DNA of 10,864 nucleotides, from positions 1 through 10,864 of the forward strand of contig JAOZRM010000103.1 of the NCBI GenBank assembly GCA_029940175.1, read 5' to 3'. Below the pieces are notes generated by a model that saw only the letters and a program-made list of their open reading frames with translations, searched no databases and was not told the origin of the DNA. The translations under genes and the position numbers were made by a program. Below, one piece after another: positions 1 to 6,180 of the stretch (positions are counted from its first letter, which is position 1; each line of letters begins with the position of its first letter). The DNA is from Candidatus Sabulitectum sp. (GTDB lineage: Bacteria; Fermentibacterota; Fermentibacteria; Fermentibacterales; JCC-6).

Positions 1-617
1 CAGAAGATCGGAGTCTGAATGGAACCCACCAGAAGTCTCCCGCAACCCAGAAAGAGGTGAGAAAGGGTAAGTGGAAAATCACTGTTTTCCCTTTCCACGG
101 GCAGTTCCCATACCGTATAGCCTGCGAGTGCATCCAGTTTTACCACATCACATGCTGTCACGGTATAAATATTTCCGCTGTTCAGAATGAAGGGCGCATG
201 AATAAATGAACCGCACTCCCATAAAAACAGTTCCTCTCCAGAGGCTGCGTCCAGGCAGAGGATCCCCAGATAGCTGATCAGAGCGTAAATCCTGCCATCA
301 CTGTACTGGATCTGGTAAGGAACATTCGAATAGAAATTGTCATCACTGTCAGTTTCATAAAACCACAGCTCATCAGATGTTTCCGTTTCAATCGCCAGGA
401 TTCCGCTGCGTCTTGTGCTTTCCTCTTCGTACTCAACTGCTGCGAACACAGTCCCTTCGTTACAGACGAGGTACTCTATCTCATCCACTCCGGGAAGACC
501 CATATCTCCTGTTTGCCATGCGGATGACAGAAAACAGAATCCAATTGCCGGTAACATGAAACAAGTCATCCAAATACCCGCCTTAAGTGAAGAAAAACGA
601 ACGGCACAATCACACAT
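1..617 (-). CDS. Exported PQQ-like beta-propeller protein, partial (C-terminus off the window)
   Basis: The minus strand is open from the window edge to about 617 and reads as a protein with beta-propeller strand repeats of the PQQ/BamB kind. Seen repeats include GRIYALISYLGILCLDAASG and NIYTVTACDVVKLDA, i.e. the pattern 'hydrophobic strand, L-D-A, x-G, W/F strand'. The N-terminus carries a hydrophobic stretch (around MTCFMLPAIGFCFLSSA), consistent with a signal peptide and export to the periplasm or cell surface. Two starts are possible: ATG at 617, which gives basic residues before the hydrophobic core, or ATG at 569, which fits a candidate promoter ending near 619 and a weak GCGGG seven bases upstream. 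About 205 residues are visible from 617. No catalytic residues can be assigned; such propellers are often binding or scaffold proteins. The fold call is fairly safe, the function unknown. Confidence 0.7.
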   Translation of the reverse strand, partial: MCDCAVRFSSLKAGIWMTCFMLPAIGFCFLSSAWQTGDMGLPGVDEIEYLVCNEGTVFAAVEYEEESTRRSGILAIETETSDELWFYETDSDDNFYSNVPYQIQYSDGRIYALISYLGILCLDAASGEELFLWECGSFIHAPFILNSGNIYTVTACDVVKLDALAGYTVWELPVERENSDFPLTLSHLFLGCGRLLVGSIQTPIF

Positions 618-618
618 A

Positions 619-648
619 CTAATAAATATATTCGCATAATTGTGTCAA
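619..648 (-). promoter_or_regulatory. Candidate sigma70-type promoter for the beta-propeller gene
   Basis: On the minus strand a perfect -35 box TTGACA (648-643) is followed after 18 bases by TATTAG (624-619), a weak match to TATAAT. Transcription would begin near 612, which would make ATG at 569 rather than 617 the translation start. The perfect -35 is the main support; the poor -10 keeps confidence low. Confidence 0.3.
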
Positions 649-735
649 CGGCATCCCTCCCGTCCGAGCCTTGAACACCAGAAGGCACAGTCTGCTATTG
701 TCCCAAACCTGATACAGGAATCGAGGTCGCAGGCT

Positions 736-933
736 TCAGAAATCCATCAGAACTATACTCCTGGTGCTACTAAATGAAGATCCCTCAATCCTGCAGAAAT
801 ACCCCCCGGGACAAACACGATTTCCTTCCCCGTCAGTTCCGTTCCAAATCAGAGAATGAGAACCGGACCCCACCTGCATATCAGCAAGAGTTGTGACAAT
901 TCTTCCCGCTCAATTGACTCCATCAATTCTTCT
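736..933 (-). pseudogene. Relic of a FlgD-like Ig C-terminal domain of a secreted protein
   Basis: The minus strand reads, in one frame and ending at a TGA (738-736), AGRIVTTLADMQVGSGSHSL, then IWNGTDGEGNRV, then GGYFCRIEG and finally SSTRSIVLMDF. This is the pattern of the FlgD-like Ig domain at the C-terminus of many secreted proteins: 'aGr.V.tL.d....aG.hs..WnGtd..G..v.sG.Yf.ri', followed by a short tail. Upstream in the same frame the residues RRIDGVN fit the preceding strand, but are followed by an in-frame TGA (912-910) exactly where a hydrophobic residue is expected before AGR. Conserved positions have drifted: Cys-Pro where Pro-Ser is usual, and Cys where Tyr is usual after YF. All three minus frames contain stops between 934 and 1062, so the body of the gene is gone. 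It is therefore a decayed 3' fragment, not an expressed gene. The family call is by eye. Confidence 0.6.
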
Positions 934-1019
934 CTTTCTGATCTGATCGCCCCGGGTTCTCTTCAATTCCGATTATCTGGCCGGACTCAATCAAATACAC
1001 AATTTTATTCTACAACACC

Positions 1020-1040
1020 ATACCATACGCCTCATGGTAT
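1020..1040 (-). terminator. Weak hairpin after the AAA+ gene, possible terminator
   Basis: ATACCAT (1020-1026) and ATGGTAT (1034-1040) form a perfect seven-base stem with a seven-base loop, 22 bases beyond the TAG stop of the minus-strand AAA+ gene. The stem is AT-rich, and on the minus strand it is followed by a GU-rich stretch rather than a clear U tract. It would be at best an inefficient intrinsic terminator. Confidence 0.25.
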
Positions 1041-1062
1041 TACGATGGGAAAGTGCTGTGAT

Positions 1063-3768
1063 CTACTTCGTAAACCCGATACTTCTCTTTAAAACAAATG
1101 AGTTCTGACTTTCCAGACCAATCTCGATATCCTGTGCATCAAGCATTGATAAAACTTCATCTGTGAGATCCTCCGGATTAACTTCAGCGAGTCTAAATGA
1201 CTGTGCCTGGATAACTTTTTCCAGAATATTCCTGACAAGTCTGCCATTGCCGAATGAGCTGTCCCTGTTGTTATACGCATTTTTGAAATACTCTAGAAGA
1301 ATAGCTTCCGCAGAGTTAGCTAATTTATATTTACTACTGACACACTTCATATTAAATATTTCTACTAATTCGCAAGGCTCATAATCCTCGAAGTAGAAAA
1401 ACCTGTTAAATCTGGATTTCAATCCCGGATTTGATTCGATGAATCGTTGCATTTTCCCCTTGTAACCCGCTACAATTACTATAAGTTTATCTCTGTCATC
1501 TTCCATACGCTTTAGTAATGTATCAATGGCTTCCTGGCCGAAATCAATACCTCTACCATCCTCTTGCTTACTAAGAGTATAGGCCTCATCGATGAATAGG
1601 ATACCATTAAGAGCAGAATCTATCACTTTATTTGTTTTCTTCGCAGTTCCTCCTATATGATCCGAAACTAGTTTAGATCGATCAACCTCTACAACATGTC
1701 CTTGAGATAACACACCAAGAGCCTTGAATATTTTACCTATCAATCTGGCAATCGTTGTTTTACCAGTGCCGGGCGGGCCGTAAAAGACAGTATGCAAAGC
1801 GATTTGTGTTGTGGCGAGACCTTTTTGCTCGCGTAGTTTCTCCATTTCCACAAATCTTAGCAGGTTTTCAATATCCTTTTTAATGTTCTCCAATCCCACC
1901 ATTTTGTTCATGCTTTGTAGAATTTGATCCAGAGTTTGCTCTTCCTTTTCAACAAATTTATCTTCCAGTGCGTTCTCTATATCCTCGAGAACAATTGTTG
2001 TCAGCAATTCCCTCGTTATCTTGGAAGAATCAATTTCCACGAGCCTTGTAGACTGAATCCTGATGACTTCTTCAAAAAGATTCCGCACGAATCTTCCATT
2101 GCCAAATGCTCTGTTTCTGGTTTTAAACGCATAGTCAAAATATCGGTATAGTTTATCTTGAACTTCTTCTGCTATTGAATATCCCTTAGGCTCACAAAAT
2201 ACTTTGTCAAACAACTCCAACAGCTCATCAGCGTTGTAGTCTTTAAAAAAGAAGAAGCGATTAAAGCGAGATTTCAGCCCCGGATTAGAATCGATAAAGC
2301 GCTTCATTTCATCCGGGTACCCGGCTACGATGACAATTAACCTCCCCCTGTCATCTTCCATTCTTTTCAGAATAGTATCAATGGCCTCTTGTCCAAAATC
2401 ATACCCGCTATCCTCAGGCTTTAATGAGTAGGCCTCATCAATAAATAATATTCCATCTATTGCAGAATCAATTGCTTTATCAGTCTTTTCAGCTGTTCCT
2501 CCAATATGTTGCGCCACCAGTTCCGTTCGATCTACTTCAATAACATGACCCTTTTTAAGAATTCCCAACTCTTTGAATATCTTCCCCAGTAATCTGGCAA
2601 CAGTTGTTTTCCCTGTACCTGGCGGACCATAAAACACTGTATGCAATGACAATGAATTTACCGGCAACCCCTGGTTGATACGCATTTTCTCTATTTTCAG
2701 ATGATTCATCAGTGAATCTATATCTTCTTTTATATTTTCCATTCCGATAAGTTTGTGAATTTTCTCCATAACATCCCGCAGAGATGATTCTCCAGGATCT
2801 TCAGAGATCTCAGTAGTAATATTTTCCTTAGTATCACCAATCTCTGTGTTGGATTCGGCCAGTTTGTCAGAAGCATACTTCAGGTTATTCTGATAATGCT
2901 CACTATCCGGAGTAACTTCTATAGCTTTCTTGAAATACTTTATCGCCTGCCTGTACTTGGACTGATAGTAGTAGCAATCTCCAATGCCGTTGAATGCCTG
3001 GTCATTGTAATCATTCGATTCGAGATCCAGTACTGTTTGATAGTATTGAATAGACTCGTCGTATTTCCCTATCTTGAAATATGAATATCCCAAATTCAAA
3101 TGGGCCAGCTGATTGTCTTCATCAAGTTCAGCAACAACGATATAGCACTTTATCGCCTCGATATACTCTTCAATTGCATAATACGAATCACCTAATGAAA
3201 TCAACATTATGTCACTGTTTGGTTCTATCTCCAGCCCTTTTTTTAAGTACTCAATTGAATCTCTGTGCTTGTTCATAGATGCAAAGGCTAATCCGATAGA
3301 AACATAAGTAAGGTAACAATCCCCTTTGATCTCCAGTGCTTCTTTATAACACTCAATAGCTCTGTTGTAATCTTCCTTATCAGAGAAAGAATCTCCAATC
3401 TCTATTTTTTTTAGCGCTCTTTCTTCAGCATCATCAACAAGTCTGATCATACTGATGGTTGTGTGCTCTTTCTCGCCATCGTTGTATTTCACATACAGAT
3501 TGTTTCCATTAACTCGAACTATTTCAGCCTGATAAAACTTTTCTTCTTTTTTCCAGCGACATTCAATCATATCGCCACAACTTAATTCCGCTTGTTTAGT
3601 GCCGGTTTTATCAACCCACTGCTGATCGGTGAATCCCATGAGCTTAAAATAGACTTCATTCTCAACGCTGCTGATCACGGTAGCCGGGTAGTAATGCCCT
3701 GTGTCCCATAAGACAAAAATCGTGTTGCCCTTTTTGTAAGGATCGTTCCGGTTACCGAAAATGCCCAA
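1063..3768 (-). CDS. Tudor/agenet-like, TPR, tandem CbbX/CfxQ-type AAA+ ATPase (901 aa)
   Basis: Likely a cytoplasmic ATP-driven remodelling protein. Residues about 12-52 and 62-111 look like two Tudor/agenet-type SH3-like barrels; the second has CRWKKEEKFYQAEIVRV followed by LYVKYNDGEKE. About five TPRs follow (118-300), then an acidic linker and two AAA+ modules (about 333-600 and 615-885). Both are complete: Walker A GPPGTGKTT (381-389, 664-672), Walker B ILFIDEAY (440-447, 723-730), sensor-1 IVIVAGY (478-484, 763-769), arginine-finger region NPGLKSRFNR (495-504, 780-789) and the FGNGR sensor-2 region (555-559, 839-843). This is the CbbX/CfxQ subfamily, whose known members include Rubisco activase CbbX and the ESX protein EccA; neither context is present. 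The start is TTG, because AGGAG lies seven bases upstream and an in-frame TAG is close behind. It lies 125 bases downstream of the membrane-protein gene on the same strand. Tudor-like barrels suggest peptide or ligand recognition; the substrate is unknown. Confidence 0.88.
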   Translation of the reverse strand: MGIFGNRNDPYKKGNTIFVLWDTGHYYPATVISSVENEVYFKLMGFTDQQWVDKTGTKQAELSCGDMIECRWKKEEKFYQAEIVRVNGNNLYVKYNDGEKEHTTISMIRLVDDAEERALKKIEIGDSFSDKEDYNRAIECYKEALEIKGDCYLTYVSIGLAFASMNKHRDSIEYLKKGLEIEPNSDIMLISLGDSYYAIEEYIEAIKCYIVVAELDEDNQLAHLNLGYSYFKIGKYDESIQYYQTVLDLESNDYNDQAFNGIGDCYYYQSKYRQAIKYFKKAIEVTPDSEHYQNNLKYASDKLAESNTEIGDTKENITTEISEDPGESSLRDVMEKIHKLIGMENIKEDIDSLMNHLKIEKMRINQGLPVNSLSLHTVFYGPPGTGKTTVARLLGKIFKELGILKKGHVIEVDRTELVAQHIGGTAEKTDKAIDSAIDGILFIDEAYSLKPEDSGYDFGQEAIDTILKRMEDDRGRLIVIVAGYPDEMKRFIDSNPGLKSRFNRFFFFKDYNADELLELFDKVFCEPKGYSIAEEVQDKLYRYFDYAFKTRNRAFGNGRFVRNLFEEVIRIQSTRLVEIDSSKITRELLTTIVLEDIENALEDKFVEKEEQTLDQILQSMNKMVGLENIKKDIENLLRFVEMEKLREQKGLATTQIALHTVFYGPPGTGKTTIARLIGKIFKALGVLSQGHVVEVDRSKLVSDHIGGTAKKTNKVIDSALNGILFIDEAYTLSKQEDGRGIDFGQEAIDTLLKRMEDDRDKLIVIVAGYKGKMQRFIESNPGLKSRFNRFFYFEDYEPCELVEIFNMKCVSSKYKLANSAEAILLEYFKNAYNNRDSSFGNGRLVRNILEKVIQAQSFRLAEVNPEDLTDEVLSMLDAQDIEIGLESQNSFVLKRSIGFTK

Positions 3769-3775
3769 TGCATTA

Positions 3776-3780
3776 CTCCT
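3776..3780 (-). promoter_or_regulatory. Shine-Dalgarno AGGAG that fixes the TTG start of the AAA+ gene
   Basis: AGGAG on the minus strand sits seven bases before the TTG at 3768. The only nearby ATG (3773-3771) is in another frame and just two bases from the AGGAG. The reading frame closes upstream with TAG at 3786-3784, so TTG is the only sensible start. Confidence 0.7.
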
Positions 3781-3793
3781 TATCTATTAGATA
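3781..3793. repeat. 13-bp odd palindrome over the -10 box of the AAA+ gene
   Basis: TATCTA-T-TAGATA is a perfect inverted repeat with a one-base centre. It overlaps the candidate -10 box and directly abuts the AGGAG ribosome binding site, which is where a small repressor operator would act. It is short and AT-rich, so chance is possible. Confidence 0.35.
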
Positions 3794-3814
3794 GTTAGCA
3801 TTCTGCAGTCGCAA
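3786..3814 (-). promoter_or_regulatory. Candidate promoter of the AAA+ gene
   Basis: On the minus strand TTGCGA (3814-3809) and TCTAAT (3791-3786, five of six matches to TATAAT) are separated by exactly 17 bases. The predicted start site would leave a very short leader before the AGGAG. This suggests the gene can be transcribed separately from the membrane-protein gene upstream, although both may also share a transcript. The -35 match is only four of six. Confidence 0.4.
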
Positions 3815-3893
3815 TACTTAGTAGAGATCACATCCGCTAACAATATGCGATCAAAGAACAGCTGCAGATCTACTATAACTCTATATGCTTCAA

Positions 3894-4934
3894 CTACTCC
3901 TTAATTTTCCTTTGGTACCACGAGTTGCCGGAAATAAATGGCAAACTCATCGAAGTAGAAAAATTCATAAGAAAATTGATTATCGCCAGTAACCCTGTTA
4001 AAAAACCAAGTATCATGGCAGCTACAAATGTAAACAGTAATCCAATTAAACCTGAAATAGCCTCCGATTCGTGATCTCTTTCCCAGGAACCACCGTTAAC
4101 ACTGACATAGTGTTTTTCTCCACTACCCATCAACAGACCGCCCATCACACCGCTGATGCAACCTCCACGCCCTCCGGATCTTTCCAGCCTTTTCAGAAAG
4201 GTATAGGAAGTTGGTCTGCTGGCTAGAAGATAGGACAACAGAGCTGCAGCATGTACAATGAGAAAGAAAGAGAAACCACGCCCACCGGTAAAATAGAAAA
4301 GTACACCGAGTAAAACGCTGCAGGTAATGATCCACCCGGACCCTGTAAATATTCTCTTCATTCTACCTGTATAAACCTCATTAAATTCAATTGTCCTTTT
4401 AACAAGTTCAATGTCTGTAGGAACAAGTTCCTTGTTTATATAATCCAGGCCACGCTTCATGAATCGAGCCTGACTTCCTTTGGTTATTGTCAGCCATTCA
4501 GTACCGTCTTCATCTTCGACTGAGCTAAGCTTTTCCTCTATCTTTCCAAGAACAAGAGAAGCACGGAAATTCCTTTCATCTTCATCAAGAACGGCATTCG
4601 ATCGGATAAGTACCTGTTTCTCTGCACTGGGTACAGATAATCTTTCCCGAATCATAGTAATTATCACAAGAGGAAAAACAACAAACCCTCCTCCCAGATA
4701 GCCAATGAGCAAAATAAGCTCACCCAAATCGATATCCCCGCCTGATATAGAGAATAAGCTTGAGCTACGGTCTGTATCGGGTACACTGGAAACAACCGCC
4801 GTAATAGAATCAGAATCAACCAGCAAGGCTGAATCTGAATCCAATGAAACAACTGAATCTGTTTGCTCATTCCCATAAGCTGACCCAAAGCAAGCCAACG
4901 CAATTATGGCGTAAAGCAGTATGAATATTCTCAA
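3894..4934 (-). CDS. Membrane protein with signal peptide, unknown function (346 aa)
   Basis: Start chosen at TTG 4934: AGGAGG (4946-4941) lies six bases upstream and the protein then opens with a textbook signal sequence, MRIFILLYAIIALACFGSAY. The frame extends further up to an ATG at 5027, but that adds 31 residues in front of the signal peptide and has no ribosome binding site. The order is: signal peptide (1-21), Ser/Asp-rich extracytoplasmic segment (about 22-68), a TM segment (about 72-95), a charged soluble domain of about 100 residues (96-198), two TM segments (about 201-216 and 221-239), a Gly-rich loop containing GGRGGCISGVMGGLLMGSG, and a long hydrophobic region with one or two TM segments (292-324). 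I do not recognise a family. It is the first gene of the minus-strand pair, diverging from the TIR operon, and may be a membrane partner of the AAA+ protein; that is inference from position only. Confidence 0.72.
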   Translation of the reverse strand: MRIFILLYAIIALACFGSAYGNEQTDSVVSLDSDSALLVDSDSITAVVSSVPDTDRSSSLFSISGGDIDLGELILLIGYLGGGFVVFPLVIITMIRERLSVPSAEKQVLIRSNAVLDEDERNFRASLVLGKIEEKLSSVEDEDGTEWLTITKGSQARFMKRGLDYINKELVPTDIELVKRTIEFNEVYTGRMKRIFTGSGWIITCSVLLGVLFYFTGGRGFSFFLIVHAAALLSYLLASRPTSYTFLKRLERSGGRGGCISGVMGGLLMGSGEKHYVSVNGGSWERDHESEAISGLIGLLFTFVAAMILGFLTGLLAIINFLMNFSTSMSLPFISGNSWYQRKIKE

Positions 4935-4940
4935 TTTCAA

Positions 4941-4946
4941 CCTCCT
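4941..4946 (-). promoter_or_regulatory. Shine-Dalgarno AGGAGG setting the TTG start of the membrane protein
   Basis: A full AGGAGG consensus on the minus strand, six bases before TTG 4934. It falls inside the longer open frame beginning at 5027 and argues strongly for the shorter protein that starts directly at its signal peptide. Confidence 0.65.
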
Positions 4947-5173
4947 CGGTGTTATCTGCAAATTAACTTTCCTCATATATTGTTTTATATGCTTATTTGC
5001 ATATGCTGCATCAGCATTTAATAACATTTATTGGTATAAATCCACGCCATGATAATGAATACATATTTATCCAAATCCCAGACCTAATTCATCTTAATTC
5101 ATTCATCACTTCAGTTGCCTATTTCAGGCCAAAGCCGATCCTGTATTCCAGTCTCTGTAATTCAACCGTCAAT

Positions 5174-5188
5174 ATTCATTCATTCATT
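5174..5188. repeat. ATTC tetranucleotide microrepeat
   Basis: Nearly four uninterrupted copies of ATTC. A related cluster of TAATTCAT-type repeats lies about 80 bases to the left (5085-5107). The tract is too short to suggest more than local replication slippage. Confidence 0.5.
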
Positions 5189-5232
5189 TTGCCTGTCAAT
5201 GGAGTCGATCTGCTCTCTCCGGTCACCCTATA

Positions 5233-5249
5233 AATATTGCAGCAATATT
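5233..5249. repeat. Perfect 17-bp palindrome in the divergent region, possible operator
   Basis: AATATTGC-A-GCAATATT is an exact eight-base inverted repeat around a single central base. Its position between divergent operons suits a binding site for a dimeric regulator. As RNA it could not fold into a useful hairpin because the loop is one base, so a protein-binding DNA site is the more natural reading. No regulator gene is visible in the window. Confidence 0.4.
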
Positions 5250-5399
5250 ACTAGGCCTGAATAGCAACCATTATCAGGAGTTAATGAAAATTAGTTGTAT
5301 TTGATGCAAATGAATTCCCGAAAGATACTTTCAGAATCCTTCCGAGAATTGAAAAGAATCATTTTCACTCGTCTATCCTGTTTCTCAAGTCTGCCACTA

Positions 5400-5428
5400 T
5401 TGTATCGTGATCCCATTCTGACTATAGT
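5400..5428 (+). promoter_or_regulatory. Candidate promoter of the plus-strand TIR operon
   Basis: TTGTAT (5400-5405) and TATAGT (5423-5428, five of six matches) are separated by 17 bases. A start near 5435 would leave a leader of about 40 bases before ATG 5476. That leader contains GGAG followed three bases later by the two-codon frame ATG-CAT-TAA (5451-5459). The -35 box is poor. Confidence 0.35.
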
Positions 5429-5475
5429 AACATTTAATCACTTGGAGACAATGCATTAATCAGAGATGGGTAAAT

Positions 5476-6180
5476 ATGCAAAAAGACAAGAATCGTTTTA
5501 TTCAGTTTTTCGTCTGTACACAGATTGATGTCATCGGCGTGAAAGATGAGCTTGTCGAGGAGAAAAGATCCGGCATCTATGTTGGTGAAGCAGCTGTGAG
5601 CAGGTTAAGAAAGTCCGGCGCAGAGGGTGATGATCCATTAGTTGACTACGGCTGCTACCTGCTCTCAGATTCCTGCACGAACGCATATGTTGTTTCAGAC
5701 GAAGACTGGCACCCGGAAAAGTGGTGGGAATTTGATGTTTTCGGCGGACCACACTGTGTAAAGGGAAGTCATGGCGCCAAATTACCTCTTAGACTTGAAG
5801 CCCATCGGTGGGATGAAAGATTCTTCTACATCCGTGCCAACTCTATTGACACATCCGCCGACCCCAGATACTCTAAAATTCTGCATTCACTAACAGAGGA
5901 TGTTTTTAAGACAGACATAAAAATCGGTATTGCCGGAGTCATGTCTCATATCAAAGTAGACTACCTGATTTTTAATCTATTAACCACTGAACCAGTTTTC
6001 TCTCCTGATCAAATTGCTGTTTGTGAATATCTTTGTGCATCACAGAACCAGGCTGACCACGATGCAGCAATGCGGAAATTCAGACAACTGGGAGTAAATG
6101 TTTTTGAGAACTATGAGGATTTTGCGGCATGGGCCGATCTCCCCACTAATCTTCTCCAGAAAAAACATGGAGAAGAGTAA
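5476..6180 (+). CDS. Nicotinamidase/isochorismatase-fold protein with altered catalytic triad (234 aa)
   Basis: The sequence follows the nicotinamidase (PncA) branch of the isochorismatase-like superfamily: DWHP (77-80), then GPHCVKGSHGAKL (91-103; family 'PPHCv.GT.GAel'), FYIRANS (117-123; family 'v.KG'), DPRYSKI (129-135; family 'd.YSaF'), KIGIAGVMSH (149-158) and a C-terminal ASQNQADHDAAM (188-199), matching the family 'aSr..e.H..Al'. The enzymes use an Asp-Lys-Cys triad. Aligned by eye, these fall on Cys14 (VCTQID against VDvQND), Arg120 and Lys160 (SHIKV against TDyCV), so all three appear replaced. Of the usual metal ligands Asp77, His79 and His93 remain, but the third His aligns with Trp83. 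It is therefore probably a non-catalytic binding protein rather than an amidase. It is the first gene of the operon; its stop directly abuts the next ATG. The Shine-Dalgarno is weak. The fold assignment is fairly confident, the loss of catalysis moderately so. Confidence 0.7.
   Translation: MQKDKNRFIQFFVCTQIDVIGVKDELVEEKRSGIYVGEAAVSRLRKSGAEGDDPLVDYGCYLLSDSCTNAYVVSDEDWHPEKWWEFDVFGGPHCVKGSHGAKLPLRLEAHRWDERFFYIRANSIDTSADPRYSKILHSLTEDVFKTDIKIGIAGVMSHIKVDYLIFNLLTTEPVFSPDQIAVCEYLCASQNQADHDAAMRKFRQLGVNVFENYEDFAAWADLPTNLLQKKHGEE

Larger units (their letters stand above)
618..1062. other. 445-base stretch without an intact gene
   Basis: Apart from the candidate promoter at its left end, the FlgD-like relic and a weak hairpin at 1020-1040, no intact gene or RNA gene was recognised. 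A short inverted repeat, AATTGA with TCAATT separated by five bases (912-928), lies at the in-frame stop of the relic. The 78-codon plus-strand open frame starting at 856 shows no family signal and overlaps the relic antisense. Confidence 0.6.
4935..5475. other. Divergent intergenic region between the two operons
   Basis: This 541-base AT-rich region separates the start of the minus-strand membrane-protein gene from the start of the plus-strand operon. It holds the AGGAGG of the left gene, ATTC microrepeats, a perfect 17-bp palindrome and a candidate plus-strand promoter, annotated separately. GCATATGC and related GCATAT repeats occur at about 4986-5008. The 78-codon plus frame at 4997-5233 and a 51-codon frame at 5304-5459 show no family signal and no convincing ribosome binding site. 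Confidence 0.6.

Noticed and set aside
856..1092. 78-codon plus-strand open frame
   Set aside because: No family signal, low-complexity composition, antisense to the FlgD-like relic and overlapping the 3' end of the AAA+ gene.
1063..3768. Naming the AAA+ protein as Rubisco activase CbbX or ESX EccA
   Set aside because: It shares the subfamily motifs, but the tandem motor, Tudor-like N-terminus and absence of Rubisco or ESX genes do not support either function.
3819..3875. Inverted repeat TAGTAGA / TCTACTA between the minus-strand genes
   Set aside because: Seven-base arms 43 bases apart in AT-rich DNA, with no U tract; not convincing as terminator or operator.
5116..5172. Minus-strand fragment ending ELQRLEYRIGFGLK before a stop, reminiscent of an outer-membrane barrel C-terminus
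   Set aside because: Only about 18 residues between stops, no upstream continuation in any frame; chance resemblance cannot be excluded.
4997..5233. 78-codon plus-strand open frame in the divergent region
   Set aside because: No ribosome binding site or recognisable domain; overlaps the start region of the opposing membrane-protein frame.
5304..5459. 51-codon plus-strand frame starting MQMNSRKILSESF
   Set aside because: No Shine-Dalgarno, no domain, and it spans the candidate promoter of the operon; not enough to call a gene.
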